Below, piece by piece: positions 31,927-42,795 of a stretch of 63,438 nt of DNA. The notes beneath the pieces are model-generated. The model searched no databases and was not told the origin of the DNA. It was given only the letters and a program-made list of their open reading frames with translations. How positions within the stretch are numbered: position 1 is the stretch's first letter; the number at the start of each line of letters is the position of its first letter. Origin of the DNA: Aureococcus anophagefferens (taxonomy: Eukaryota; Sar; Pelagophyceae; Pelagomonadales; Pelagomonadaceae); contig NW_008705574.1 in assembly GCF_000186865.1 (NCBI RefSeq), positions 608,737 to 672,174 of the forward strand. Direction: 5' to 3'. The position numbers and the translations under genes are program-made.

Positions 31927-32898
31927 ATGTGGCTGCCCCATCCTTCGATGTGGTCGCGATTCGCAATCCTCATCGCCGTCGCCATCGCCGCCTCGGACTC
32001 AAACTCCCGCGTCGCCGTCGGCATGTCCCGCGCGCGGGCCTTCCGGAGCCCGTCCTGCGCCGCGAAGCGCGAGCGCCAGGGCGCCTACTTTGAGCGGTGG
32101 GTCGCGCCGGGCGCCCACGCGACGACGGTCGTGCTGTCGGCGCGCGTGCCGCTCCGGGCCGTCGCCGAGCCCCTGCGGCGGCGCGGCCGCAACGGCACGA
32201 TCGACGTGATCTACGTCGGGAACCAGAAGGCGGGGTCGACGACGTTCACGCGCGAGCTCGGCGCCGTGCTCCGCGCGGCCGTCGACGCGCGGTGCGCGTG
32301 CCTGGGCGAGCAGTGCGTGCGCTGGGACCGGAACTGCGCCCGGGACCGCGCGACGCTGCCGCTGTCGCCCGTGGGCCGCGACGACGCCGTGGCCTTCACG
32401 TTCGTGCACGACCCCGTCCACGTCTTCTGGGCCGGCGTCCGCCAGGCCCTGTGCCACCGGCGGGAGCGCGAGGAGCACGACCACCCCCACAACTCGTCGT
32501 TCCTGCGGCTGCCGCCGGAGGAGTGGCCGTCGGTGGCGGGGCTCGAGGCGCTCCTCGACGACATGCGGAACGCGCGCTACGTCGGCGAGCCCTTCTTCCA
32601 CGCGTGGCCCCAGGCCGTCAAGGTCGACGCGCGGCTCCCCGCCGCCGGCGACGCGGGCCCGCTCCCGCTCGCCTTCGTCGGGGAATTATCGCACCTCGAC
32701 GAGGACCTCGCGGCCGCGTTCGGCGGCTCCGCGCCGCCGAACGACAACGCGCCCCACGGGACGCGGTGCGAGGCCGAGCTGGAGGCGGCCGTCGCGAACC
32801 TGCCGAGGGCGGCGAACCGCACGGTCTGCGACCTCGTCGCCGTCGACTTCGAGTGCTTCGACCTCCCCCGGAGCCCGTCCTGCGCCGTCGACGACTAA
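31927..32898 (+). CDS. Golgi-type sulfotransferase
   Basis: 323 residues. N-terminal WSRFAILIAVAIAASDS is a signal anchor; the start may be 31927 or 31948. The PAPS-binding loop is VIYVGNQKAGSTTFTREL, and FTFVHDPVHVFWAG fits the 3'-phosphate site. Cys pairs and Asn-Gly/Asn-Ser-Ser sites suit a lumenal enzyme. It lies 116 bp head-to-head with the two-domain sulfotransferase, so the pair may be co-expressed in glycan sulfation. It stops 6 bp before the convergent tyrosinase stop. Confidence 0.75.
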   Translation: MWLPHPSMWSRFAILIAVAIAASDSNSRVAVGMSRARAFRSPSCAAKRERQGAYFERWVAPGAHATTVVLSARVPLRAVAEPLRRRGRNGTIDVIYVGNQKAGSTTFTRELGAVLRAAVDARCACLGEQCVRWDRNCARDRATLPLSPVGRDDAVAFTFVHDPVHVFWAGVRQALCHRREREEHDHPHNSSFLRLPPEEWPSVAGLEALLDDMRNARYVGEPFFHAWPQAVKVDARLPAAGDAGPLPLAFVGELSHLDEDLAAAFGGSAPPNDNAPHGTRCEAELEAAVANLPRAANRTVCDLVAVDFECFDLPRSPSCAVDD

Positions 32899-32904
32899 GG
32901 GCCT

Positions 32905-34848
32905 CTAGTTCTTCCAGCGCCGGAACCATTCGCAGTGGTCCCAGCGCAGGTGGTGGTAGACCGGCGCGCCGCGGTCCACGAAGGGCCCGCGCGTCCGCAC
33001 GTCGAGCAGGCCGAGCATCTCCTGGTTTTCGATGCCGCCCGTCTTGTGCGGGAACGCCTCGTACCAGCCGTCGCGCTCGCGGTGGCCGTAGCAGCAGCCG
33101 TCGCCGACCCACTCGTCCGGCGGGGCGCTCGCGTTCTTGCGGTCCGGCCGGTAGCACGCGTCGGCCGCGTCCCCCGGGTGCGCGCGCATGGGCCCGCCCT
33201 TGGAGCACGGCGCGTCGTCCGTCGCGGTCCACGACTCGTTGGAGAAGCCGCCGTGGAGGAGCCGGAACATGTAGACGCGCTCCACGGCCGGGTGGATGGG
33301 CCAGAACGAGGGGTCCAGCGCGAGGGACGCGTGGTCGCCGGAGAGGAAGCCGACCATGTGGTCGCGGAACGCCCGGCCGACCTTGCCGAAGCCCCTGGGC
33401 GTCGCGAGCTCGTCGACGCGCGACGCGACGGCGTTCTTCATGTCCGCGGAGAGCTGCGCTCGCACGATCTCGCGCCCCAGGGCCTCGTCGGTGACGCCCG
33501 GCGCGACGGACGCGACGCAGGACGTCGCCGGCCCGGCGCACGCGTCCGGAAAGTCGATGAAGTGGTGCCGCCACAGCGCGCGGTGCGACGCGAAGGGCTG
33601 GATCTGCGCAAAGGTCCGCGCGACGCTGGGCTGGGCCGCGAGCTCGCCGACGCGCTTCGCCAGGCCCGAGCGCCGCAGCGCGGTCTCTGTCGCCTGCGTG
33701 TTCCACTTCATGCCGCCGCCGATGCCCGCGTGCGCGGGCCCGTGCGGTAGGAATTCGACGTTCCGGATCCACCACGCGGCCGTGCGGAGCGCCGGCGCCT
33801 GCTGCGGCGGCGGCTTGACGACCGCGAAGACCATCATGCAGTTCGGGAAGCGGCGGTTCGTCGCGAAGCGCGTCACGTACGGGCTCGGGTTCTGGTTCCA
33901 CGGGGTCCGTAGCAGACCGTAGGCGTTCGCGGGCGACCCCGGCGGTGCGTCCGCGACCGTGCCGACGCGCTCGAAGGCCCAGCGGCCGTCCTGGATGGCG
34001 AACTTGGCGTACATGGGCTCGCGCCAGTCGCTCGCGTCGAGGTCGACCCAGGAATGGTTAATCGTGCCGAACATGCGCGGCGAGAAGATGTCCGTGTGGT
34101 ACTCGTCGTCGAGCTCGCCGCGCCAGAGCTGCGCGTTCTCGATGGTCTGGTCCCAGTAGGGCAGCGTCAGGGCTTTGTCGACGGCCTGGAGGCCCTTCTC
34201 GAAGACGAAGGACATCTTCGCGTGCTGCGAGAGGAACCCAAATCCCTCGTGGAAGTGGTCCGCGTCGCGCTGCCCCGCGTTCTGCAGGTGGATGTTCGCG
34301 AGCTCGTGCACGCTCGTGTAGTTGGGGCCGTATTTTTTGCGTCCCGCGGGCCCGTCGACGCGCCAGAGCACCTCCATGGCGTCGAGCGTCGCGTCTAAAT
34401 CGTCCCGCGACAGCTCCCGGAGCTCCCGGCGCACGTGGAGCGCGAAGAGTTCGCCGTCGACGCGCCGCGCCTCGCCGCCCGCGCAGGCCGCCTCCTCGAG
34501 GACGAGCGCGTAGGCGCCGGCGGCGTCGAGCGTGACGGGCTCGGGCTTCGCGCCGTCGAGGCGTACCGCGCGGCCGCCCGCGTCCGTCAGCGTCCAGGTC
34601 GTCGCCTCGCAGGCGGACCGCGCGCCCTTGGCGCGGAGCGTGAAGGGCCGCGCGACGTCGACGACGACGTGCGTCGCGTCGACCCAGGGCAGCTGGCCGG
34701 CGATGGGGTGGCCGATGCGCGTCGTGTAATCATTCGACGCCTCGAAGCGCAGGCGCGAGGCGGACCCGACGACGCGCGGCGCGACGACGAGCGCGAGCGC
34801 GAGCGCGCGCAGCATCGCGCCGCGGGGACGTAAGCCGGCTTTGTTCAT
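32905..34848 (-). CDS. Secreted tyrosinase-like type-3 copper protein
   Basis: 647 residues with a leader (MLRALALALVVAPRVVGS; Met at 34848 or 34815). The CuA-like region has HELANIHL, DHFHEGFGFLSQHAKMSFVFEKGL and LPYWDQT, the tyrosinase/hemocyanin pattern. The CuB-like region has FWPIHPAVERVYMFRLLHGG. Several Cys (GPATSC, DAPCSK, GCCYGH) suggest disulfides. It would oxidise phenols or catechols outside the cell or in a vacuole. The central domain is longer than in typical tyrosinases. Confidence 0.75.
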   Translation of the reverse strand: MNKAGLRPRGAMLRALALALVVAPRVVGSASRLRFEASNDYTTRIGHPIAGQLPWVDATHVVVDVARPFTLRAKGARSACEATTWTLTDAGGRAVRLDGAKPEPVTLDAAGAYALVLEEAACAGGEARRVDGELFALHVRRELRELSRDDLDATLDAMEVLWRVDGPAGRKKYGPNYTSVHELANIHLQNAGQRDADHFHEGFGFLSQHAKMSFVFEKGLQAVDKALTLPYWDQTIENAQLWRGELDDEYHTDIFSPRMFGTINHSWVDLDASDWREPMYAKFAIQDGRWAFERVGTVADAPPGSPANAYGLLRTPWNQNPSPYVTRFATNRRFPNCMMVFAVVKPPPQQAPALRTAAWWIRNVEFLPHGPAHAGIGGGMKWNTQATETALRRSGLAKRVGELAAQPSVARTFAQIQPFASHRALWRHHFIDFPDACAGPATSCVASVAPGVTDEALGREIVRAQLSADMKNAVASRVDELATPRGFGKVGRAFRDHMVGFLSGDHASLALDPSFWPIHPAVERVYMFRLLHGGFSNESWTATDDAPCSKGGPMRAHPGDAADACYRPDRKNASAPPDEWVGDGCCYGHRERDGWYEAFPHKTGGIENQEMLGLLDVRTRGPFVDRGAPVYHHLRWDHCEWFRRWKN

Positions 34849-35024
34849 TCAGCCTTGGTAGACTCGCATTCCGGCGAGGCGGCGGCCCATGCTGATGGAA
34901 CAATTATTGAGGAGCATGGTGTCGTCATCATTCCCACGAGCAGCAGGCCCTCGCCGCCCAGCAAACGACGACCGACGCCCTCGCGACGCGCCGCGGCCAC
35001 ACCCGAGGTCCTAAAAAGCGATGG

Positions 35025-38000
35025 TTAGATGGCGACGTCGCCGTCCTTCTGCGCGACGAGCTCCAGCGCGGACCGCGGCGGCGGCGCGGGCGCCTCCGCG
35101 GTCGCCGCCGCCTCCTCGAGCCGCTCCGCGACGGCCGCGGCCGTGACGTTGCCCGCCAGGTGGCCCGCGACCATGTGGAACAGGCACGCCAGCGTCAACA
35201 GGAAGCAGCCGTCGAGCACCTCGAGCGCGAGCGTGAAGCACGACGCGTCGTCGCCGAGCGTCGAATCGAAGAACGTCGCGAGGAGGCCGTCGACGTCCTT
35301 GCACTCGTCCTTCGCCAACGACGTCGCGACGTCGCCGAACTGCGTCGCCGCCGCGACGACGGAAACCACAAAAACGTCGAGGCTGCTCCAGCCGTAGAGC
35401 ACGTCCGCCGCCGCGAGCAGCTTCGACTGCGCCGACGGCGGCAGCGGGACGCCGTAGAGCAACACCAAGACGACGCAGTGGGCCAGCGGGATCAGGAACG
35501 CGAAGATGGCCGACACCCAGGTCAGGAACCGCACGAGGGGCCGCCAGCCGTCCTCCGGCGTGCAGCCCCGCAGCGCGAAGATCGCGCCCGCCGCCGAGTA
35601 GTCGCGCGTCGCTTCGCCCGTCCGCGTCTCGTCGATGAGGAACCCCGCGGCGCCGCCGACCTCGAAGCGGATCACGTCGACGGTGAAAGCGTAGGCGAGC
35701 ATGGCGAAGACGCCCGCGAAGAGCGGCGCGACCGCCGCCTGCCACCAGCGCGGCCGCCGCCCCTTGTACCGGTGCGACCGGAGCGGCGCGCACCGCGCCG
35801 CGGCCGCGACGGGCTCCATGCGCGGGAAGATGTCGTCGTCGTCGACGCTCCGGTCCTCGGGCGTGAGCATCTCGACGATGGACGTCTTCAGGGACGCCAG
35901 CTCCTCGTCCGCGCGGTCGCCGCCGTCGCTCGAGCCGTCGCTCGCGGCGTCGTCGTCGCCGTCCGCGGCCGCGGGCGCGCCCTCGGGCAGGGACCGCGCG
36001 TCGTGGACGCCGTCGTCGCCGTCCGCGGCCGCGGGCGCGCCCTTTGGCAGGGACCGCGCGTCGTGGACGCGGTCGCTCTCGTCGCCGAAGCGCCGGCCGT
36101 AGTGGTGCACCTCGCGGTGGAGGTAGAGCACGACCTGGCCGAGGGCCATGGACGTCAGGGTCGCGACGCAGAACGCGTAGAACCCCGTCCGCATCTCCAC
36201 GAACGTCTCGAAGTCGAAGGACGCGCCCGGCGCGTCGATGGGCGCGTGGACGTAGAAGGCCACGACGAGAAAGACGACCGTGAACACGTCGATGAACGAC
36301 CACTTCGAGAGCATCTCCACCGTGCGCCAGACCTTCTCGCGCGTCCGCGGGTCGAGGCCGGACCGCGTGTAGCCCCAGATCAGCAGGAAGATCTCGAGGT
36401 AGGGCCAGGCGCCGCTGAGCAGCGCGATGAGGAGCGCGAGGAGGTAGCTCCCCGAGTGCCAGAGCTCCTCGACGGACTCCGCGAGCGAGAATTTCGAGCC
36501 CGTGTCGACCCAGATGGTCTTCTCGCCCGCGCCCTCGAGGTAGAACTTGAGCCGCAGCCGCACCTCCGCGGCGACGGACACGTTCGACGCGACTAACAAA
36601 CCCGTGTTGCAGACCATGACCAGGAGCAGCAGCGCCTTGAGCGGCCGCGGCAGGGGCGCCTCGGCGATGAGCGACGGCCGCCGCGGCCTCCGGTAGCCCC
36701 CGAGCTCGTCGTTCGCCGTCGCGTCGCCGACGGCCTCCTCGACGACGAAGCTCCCGTCGCGGTCCGCCAAAACGTCGTCGTCGCTCGCGGCCTTGGCCTC
36801 GTCGTCGAACGCGGCGTCGCGGAGCCCCGGGACCGCGAGGCCGTCCGCCGACGGCTTCGGGTCGCGCGCGCGTTTCCGCAGCGCGCGCCGCACCGCGGGC
36901 CGCGCGCGGCGCTTCGCCCAGATGAGCCCGAAGCTCAGGAACATGGACGCGAGGAGCCCGACGACCGTGAGCATCTCGTAGGTCAGCTTCAGGCCGCCGT
37001 GGAACCCCTCGGCGTCGCGCCGCGCCTTCGCCGTGGGCCGCTCCCCCCGGACGTCGCGCCGGTCCGCCACGGGCGCGCCCGGGCGCTGCGCCACGCAGGC
37101 GTCCTTGACGTCGGCGAGGCGCGCGTCCAGCACGTCGTTGAAGAGCCAGACGAGCTCCGTCCGCATGTCGGCCGCGTCCGCGTATTCTCCGATAAGAAAC
37201 GCCGCGGACTGCACCGCGGACTCGACGACGCCGTCGATGTTCTCGCGGTCGCTCCAGGCCCGGGCCCGGACGGACCCGACGTGGAGCTTCGGCGCGTCGA
37301 CGACGCGGACGCCCTCCAGCGACGCCGCGAGGCACTCGAGGCTCAACGAGCCCGCCGACGAGAAGACCTCGCCGAGCCCCAGGTCGTCGCCGCTCAGCGC
37401 GTTCAGCGACGACCCGTCCACCCACGCCTCGACCTCGAAGTCGTCGAGGCGCACGCGCTCGAAGGTCACGTTGAACGCGATGGACGCGTCGCCGAGCGGC
37501 GATTCGACGTCGACCGACAGCCCCGCCGACAGGCCCGCGGTCGAGTCCGGCGGCGCGTCGTAGCCCACGCGGGCCTCGGCGAGGTTGAAGCGCTGATGGG
37601 TCTCGAGGGCGCTCGCGCCGCCGGGGAAGAGCGTGAGATTCGCCAGGGAACGATCCGCGTCCGCGATAAAAACGTCGTAGAACCGCAGCGTCGTCGCCAT
37701 GACGCTGATGCGCACGGCCTCGGCCTCCTTGGCGACGACGATGAGGTGGTCGTCGTCGCGGGCGACGCGCTGGCGGAAGCGGTCCCGCGCGGTGCCGGAC
37801 ACCGCGTCGGGCTCGTCGTCGTAGGACGCGACGGACGAGCCCGCCGCGTACCTGGGCGGGAAAAGGGTGCGAAATTCCCAACTTCGAAGGCTCCTATCTC
37901 GGTCGTTTTCCGCTCGTTTCGGCTGATCTTTGGACGAGCGATCATCTCTCGGAACGGTCTCGAAGCGTGGGTGCTTTTTCCGGAACGCGCACGCGCGGAA

Positions 38001-41000
38001 CACTCACGTTGAAGCGACGTTGAATCACCCTTTTCCTGCCCTGCCGCGTACGTCGCCAGGGACCGCGCGGTCTCCGCGACGTCGAAGCCGTTGGCGTAGC
38101 GCGCGACGCGCCGCGCGAGCGAGCTTTCGTTGAGCGCCACGAGGGCCCCGTCGTCCTCCGCGGCCGCCCAGTCCGGCCGGGCCGCGCAGTCGGCCGCGCA
38201 CGTCGCCGCGACGCGCGGCGCCGTCGCCGTCGCGGCGACGGCCCGCCGCGCCGCCGCCGTGGCCCCGGACCGCCCGTCCGTGCGCACGAACTCGTCGACG
38301 GCGCAGTGGCTAAAGTCCCAGAAGCCGTGCTCGATGAGGTCGACGGTCGCGGGAATGATCGTCGCGGCGACGTCGTCCTCGAGGTCGTAGTTGAGGTCGC
38401 CGCCCCGCCGCGCGGCGAAGGTCGAGGCCACGACGTCGACGGGCGTGCGCGTGTAGTTGACGTAGATCCAGTCGAAGCGCGCGTCCTGGATCCGGAGCGC
38501 CGTCCGCAGGCAGTCGAGCGAGAACGCGTCGCCGACTTCCCACCTGGGCAGGACAAGAGAGATTCAACGTCGCTTCAACGTGAGTGTTCCGCGCGCGCGC
38601 GTTCCGGGAAAAGCATCCACGCGTGGAGACCGTTCCAAGAGATGATCGCTCGTCCAAAAGTCAGCCAAAACGAGTGGAAAACGGCCGAGATAGGAGCCTT
38701 TGAAGTTGGGAATTTCGCTCTCTTGTCCTGCCCTGCTTCCCACGCGCCGACGCCGGCCTTCGTCGCGTTCGCGTCGACGCCCAGCGCGAGGATCACGTCC
38801 ACGGCCAGGGCCCAGACGTCCAGGGCCAGGTCCAGCCGAAAGTCCAGCAGCGGGCTCCCCGACCGCTGGACGATCCACTCGCCCAAATCGCCGAACGCGA
38901 ACCGCACCGACATCGTCGTCTCCGCGTGGAACGCCGCGTCCGCGGGCAGCCCCAGGCCCAGCGCCGCGGCGTCGTCCGTGGCCCCGTCCGTGCGCGCGTA
39001 GGCGCGCAGCCGGTCCCGCGGGATGGCCGCGAGCGGGCCGAGCGCGGACGTCACGACGGTTTCGCCGACCAGTAGACTCGCGTTCGCGAACATGTCGGGC
39101 CCGGAGACGCCCAGCCGCTTGTCCACCTTTTCGAAGTATTCGACGACGCTAAAGGTCTGCGCCGTGCCGCCGTTGCAGTCGTAGAGCTGGAGCGTCGCGC
39201 CGGGCGCCGTCGACCCGGATTGGACGTCGACGCAGAGCCCCGACGCGGCGTGCTCGACGGCCTCCCAGCGCCAGTCCCAGTCGTCGTCGCCGGCGGCGTG
39301 CGTCTCGTAGTAGTCCGCCGGCGTCTCGAGGCGCCAGACGGCCGTGGGCGCGTCGCAGGGCGGCGGCCGCGCGACGACGCGCGCGTTCCGCGCCGTCGCG
39401 GAGCCGCGCGTGTCCAAACAGTAGCCCGTCGCGTCGTGGGTCACGGCGCCGCCCAGCGCCGCGAAGGACCAGAGCAGGTCCGTCGCGTTCGCGCGGCTCG
39501 CGTTGCCCAGGTCGTCGAAGAACGCGTCGCAGACGGCCGTCGTGACGTAGAGCGCGCCGCCGTCGTCGGCGGCGGCCGCGGAGCCGCGGTCCACCGTCCA
39601 GCAGAGGCGGCCCGTCGTCTCGTCCGTCAGATCCTCGAGGAAGAACTCGACGAGGGCCGACTCCATGCCCGCCGCGTAGCTCAGCGCGTCCTCCGCGCCC
39701 GCGGCGTCGAGCGACCCGGCGGTCTCGCAGTCCGCGACGACGTAGGCGGCGCCGCTCAGCGACAGGCAGCGCAGGGCCGCGCCGGGCGTGACGGCGTCGG
39801 CGTAGCTCGCGAGGACCGGGAGGTCGTCCACGCGGCCGCGGACGAAGACCTGGTCCTCGGACGACGAGTCGCACGTTCGCAGCTCCGGTTCTTCGCCGAG
39901 CGCGACGCAGGAGTTGTTCGCGGACGCGAGGAGGAAGGGGGCGACCTCGTCGGCCAGGGCGACGTGCAAACTCGCCCGCGTCGCGTTGGGGCGGAAGGCG
40001 GTCAACGAACCGGCGGAGACCGTCGCGGCCGCGCCCCAGTCCGTCCGCGCGGCGGCCCGCGCGCGCGCGCGCCGAACGACGAGGCGCTGGGGCGCGGACC
40101 CGACGCAGAGCGCGGAACCGAAGGCGTCCACCTCGAGGCACTCGTCGGTGCGCTGGGTCGAGCTGCGCACGTAGACGTAGGTCGCCTCCGTCGCGTTCCA
40201 CGCGTTGTCGTCGGACGCGGCGGCGCCGTCGTCGTCGTCGCCGCGCGACGGCGCGTCCCGCTCCGCGAGGAGGTCGAAGCTGCCGTTCACGACGAGGGGG
40301 TCCGGCCCCGCGAGGGCCGCGCCCGCGTCCGCCGCGGCGTCGAGCAAAATGCCGAAGACGTCGCCCGTGGACGTGCCGGACGACTTCCGCGCGGCGTTCA
40401 CGTCGCGCGCCGCGCGCGCGCCCGGGCCCGAGGCGTTGGCGAAGAAGCCGTGCCAGTCGACCCAGGCGTCGCGCGGCGCCGCGTCCATGGCGTCGTCGTC
40501 GAAGGGCGCGACGCCGTCGTCGCGGTCGCAGCACTCGCAGTTCTGCAGGCCCGCGTCCTTCAACAGGGACCCGACGTTCGCGTAGACGTACTCCTCCAGA
40601 CTGTCGCAGACGAAGCCCTCGATGTCCTCGAGGAACCAGTCCGTGAACGAGTCCACGAAGAGGTTCGCCGCGTCGCCGACCGGGTCGCCGCGGACGTCGA
40701 CGTCGTCGACGGCCAAATCCATGGCGCAGTCCGCCGTCACGAGCTCCGTCGGCGCGCCCCAGTCGTCGGCGTTGATCGTCACGGTGAACGCCGCCGACGT
40801 GCGGTGGATCGACGCGCGCAGCTTGCCGTCGCCCTTGATGTTGCCGACCCAGCTCTCGTACTTCCAGTCGTAGTCGCCCTCGCAGCTCGCCTCGATGCCG
40901 TCGAAGCGGAACGCGAGCGACCGCGGCGCCTCGTACGCCGCGGCCATGGCGCCGACGACCAAATCCTCGCACTGCATGTCCGACACCTTGATCTTGACGC

Positions 41001-41130
41001 CGCTGAAGGTGTCCTCGTAGCGGCTCGGGACATTAATCTTCATGGCGCCGATCCACTCCCGAAGCGTCTCAGCGGTCGGGTCCGCGGCGGTTAGCGCGGC
41101 GACGATGAGGGCGCGGCCGGCGAGGCCCAT
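35025..41130 (-). CDS. BPI-like, ricin-B-lectin, PqiA-like giant membrane protein
   Basis: Exons 41130-38744, 38543-38052, 37851-35025 (5706 nt, 1901 residues; phases 2 and 2). A signal peptide (MGLAGRALIVAALTAADPTAE) is followed by a BPI/LBP-like lipid-binding region (residues about 20-250, with DMQCEDLVVGAM). Residues about 320-670 hold ricin-B (QxW) repeats, clearest in SGLCVDVQSGSTAPGATLQL. A second BPI-like region (about 800-1180) precedes a membrane span. Then come two four-helix blocks (about 1375-1540 and 1670-1860) with WSFIDVFTVVFLV and WSSLDVFVVSVVAAATQFGD, the PqiA signature. In bacteria PqiA works with MCE proteins in lipid transport. A role in lipid handling is inferred. Confidence 0.7.
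35950..36072 (-). repeat. Tandem duplication encoding VHDARSLP(K/E)GAPAAADGDD
   Basis: Two near-identical copies of about 60 bp in the cytosolic loop between the two PqiA-like blocks. In frame. Confidence 0.85.
37852..38043 (-). mobile_element. Introner 9 (family A, antisense) in PqiA-like gene
   Basis: 192 bp, inverted relative to the transcript. Duplication GTACGCGG in transcript sense (38044-38051 and 37844-37851). Intron is GT-AG, phase 2, rejoining LATYA with AGSSVA. Transcript 3' end is CCGCCCAG. Confidence 0.94.
38544..38735 (-). mobile_element. Introner 10 (family A) in PqiA-like gene
   Basis: 192 bp. Duplication GTGGGAAG in transcript sense (38736-38743 and 38536-38543). Intron is GT-AG, phase 2, rejoining GVGAWE with VGDAFS. 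Sense orientation. Confidence 0.94.
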
Positions 41131-41278
41131 GGGGGACCGCGACCGGCCGCTGCCCCGGGCACCGACAACTTTCCTGGCGTGGGCGTCGGGCTGCGGACAA
41201 TGTCATACACTTTATGTTCTTCAACGAATTTTTGTTAGCCTGCAACGTCGACAAAGTGCCCCACTCGGGGCCCCCACG

Positions 41279-42727
41279 ATGGCGGATCTAGAAACGATGG
41301 ACCTCGCGGCCCGCGTGGGCCAGAGCGATGCCTTTTCGCACGGCGTCGGCGCGCTCCGGGACCTGCTCGCGCACATCGAGAAGCTGCAAACGGACCACCA
41401 CGCCGCCGACGAGCAATGGCGAACCGCACACGGGGCGTTGGAGGCAGCCCACGCCTCGCAGACCGAGGAGCTCGAACGATGGAAGGCGGCGCACGCGAAG
41501 CTGGAAGCGGACCACCACGCCGCCGACGAGCACTGGCGCGCCGCGCACGGGGAGCTGGAGGCGGCCCGCGCGTCGCAGGCCGACGAGCTCGAGCGACGGA
41601 AGGTTGCCAACGAGCAGCTGGAAGCCGACCGCGCGTCGCAGCACGACGAGCTCGAGCGGTGGAAGGCCGCGCACGCGAAGCTCGAAGCGGACCACCACGC
41701 CGCCGACGAGCACTGGCGGAGCGCGCATGGTGCATCGGAAGCAGCCCGCGCCTCGCAAACCGAGGAGACCGAGCGCTGGAAGGCCGCGCACGCGAAGCTC
41801 GAAGCGGACCACCACGCCGCCGACGAGCACTGGCGCGCCGCGCACGGGGAGCTCGAGGCGGCCCACGCGTCGCAGCTCGAGGAGCTCGAGAAGTGGAAGG
41901 CCGCGCACGACCACCTCGACGCGGAGGGCGCCGAGTTCAAAAGAAGCCTCGAGGAGTGGCAGCGGGCGCACTCCGACACGGAGAAGACGCTCGACGAGTG
42001 GCGCCACGCCCACGAGGCCCTCGAGCAAGAGAAGGCGGACCTCGCCGCGGCCCGCGACGCGCTCGAGCGCGAGCGCGACGACGCGCGGCGCGAGCTCGAG
42101 GCCGCGCGCGAGGCGGGCCGCGTCGCGCGGGACGGCCTCGCCGCCGCCGTCCGCGACGCGGGCGACGCCAAGGCCGAGGCAAAGCTCGCGTCGCGGCGCG
42201 TCCTCGAGCTCGAGTCGAAGCTCAAGCAGGCCGAGGGCCAAATCGCGTCGCTCGAGGAGGAGCGCGCGGTCCTGTCGACCGTCAAGGCGTCGGAGAACGA
42301 CGAGACGATGGCGCGGCTCAAGGGCGAGGTCGTGAGCCTCCGGGCCGGGGGCCACGTCGCGACCCTCACGAAGCTCATCCAGCAGTGCCACGACGTCGAC
42401 TCGTCGAACCTGTTCAAGAAGTCGCACGTCGCCGTGAAAAAGGCCGTGCTCAAGGTCGTTGCCAAAAGCGATTGGGACGGGTCGGAGAAGGAGGAGTGGG
42501 GCTGCGACGACGAGGTGATGGCGCGCATCCACACGTCCTGGTCGAAGGACCAGTGCAAGCTCTTCCTCAAGGACATGGAGGTCCTCGTCGTCGCCTTCGA
42601 GAACATGACCGACGGCGAGCGCGACAACGTCCCGCGGACCCTCGCGGAGATCACGCACAACGTCGGGCCCCTCGTGCAGATCTCGCGCATCTGCCGCGAG
42701 AAGCTCGGCGCGGCGCCGCCGCGCTAA
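41279..42727 (+). CDS. Repeat-built coiled-coil protein
   Basis: 482 residues from MADLETMDLAARVG. Residues about 38-220 are near-identical 39-residue units (117 bp; unit starts at about 41393, 41510, 41690, 41807) with WKAAHAKLEADHHAADEHW, followed by a long Glu/Arg/Ala coiled coil to about 350. The C-terminal 120 residues look globular and acidic (CHDVDSSNLFKKSHVAVKK) and are not recognised. Recent duplication is implied by the high DNA identity. It is probably a cytosolic structural or scaffold protein. Confidence 0.7.
   Translation: MADLETMDLAARVGQSDAFSHGVGALRDLLAHIEKLQTDHHAADEQWRTAHGALEAAHASQTEELERWKAAHAKLEADHHAADEHWRAAHGELEAARASQADELERRKVANEQLEADRASQHDELERWKAAHAKLEADHHAADEHWRSAHGASEAARASQTEETERWKAAHAKLEADHHAADEHWRAAHGELEAAHASQLEELEKWKAAHDHLDAEGAEFKRSLEEWQRAHSDTEKTLDEWRHAHEALEQEKADLAAARDALERERDDARRELEAAREAGRVARDGLAAAVRDAGDAKAEAKLASRRVLELESKLKQAEGQIASLEEERAVLSTVKASENDETMARLKGEVVSLRAGGHVATLTKLIQQCHDVDSSNLFKKSHVAVKKAVLKVVAKSDWDGSEKEEWGCDDEVMARIHTSWSKDQCKLFLKDMEVLVVAFENMTDGERDNVPRTLAEITHNVGPLVQISRICREKLGAAPPR
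41393..41900 (+). repeat. 117-bp coding tandem repeats
   Basis: Unit starts are separated by 117, 180 and 117 bp, so the second unit carries a 63-bp insertion that is itself part of the same repeat type. All spacings are multiples of three, keeping the coiled-coil frame. Confidence 0.85.
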
Positions 42728-42795
42728 CTTGAAGCGCTCCTTGAAGCTCTGCGAGATGGCAGCAAGCATGGCAGCCCATCGATGCGTGAGATGAG

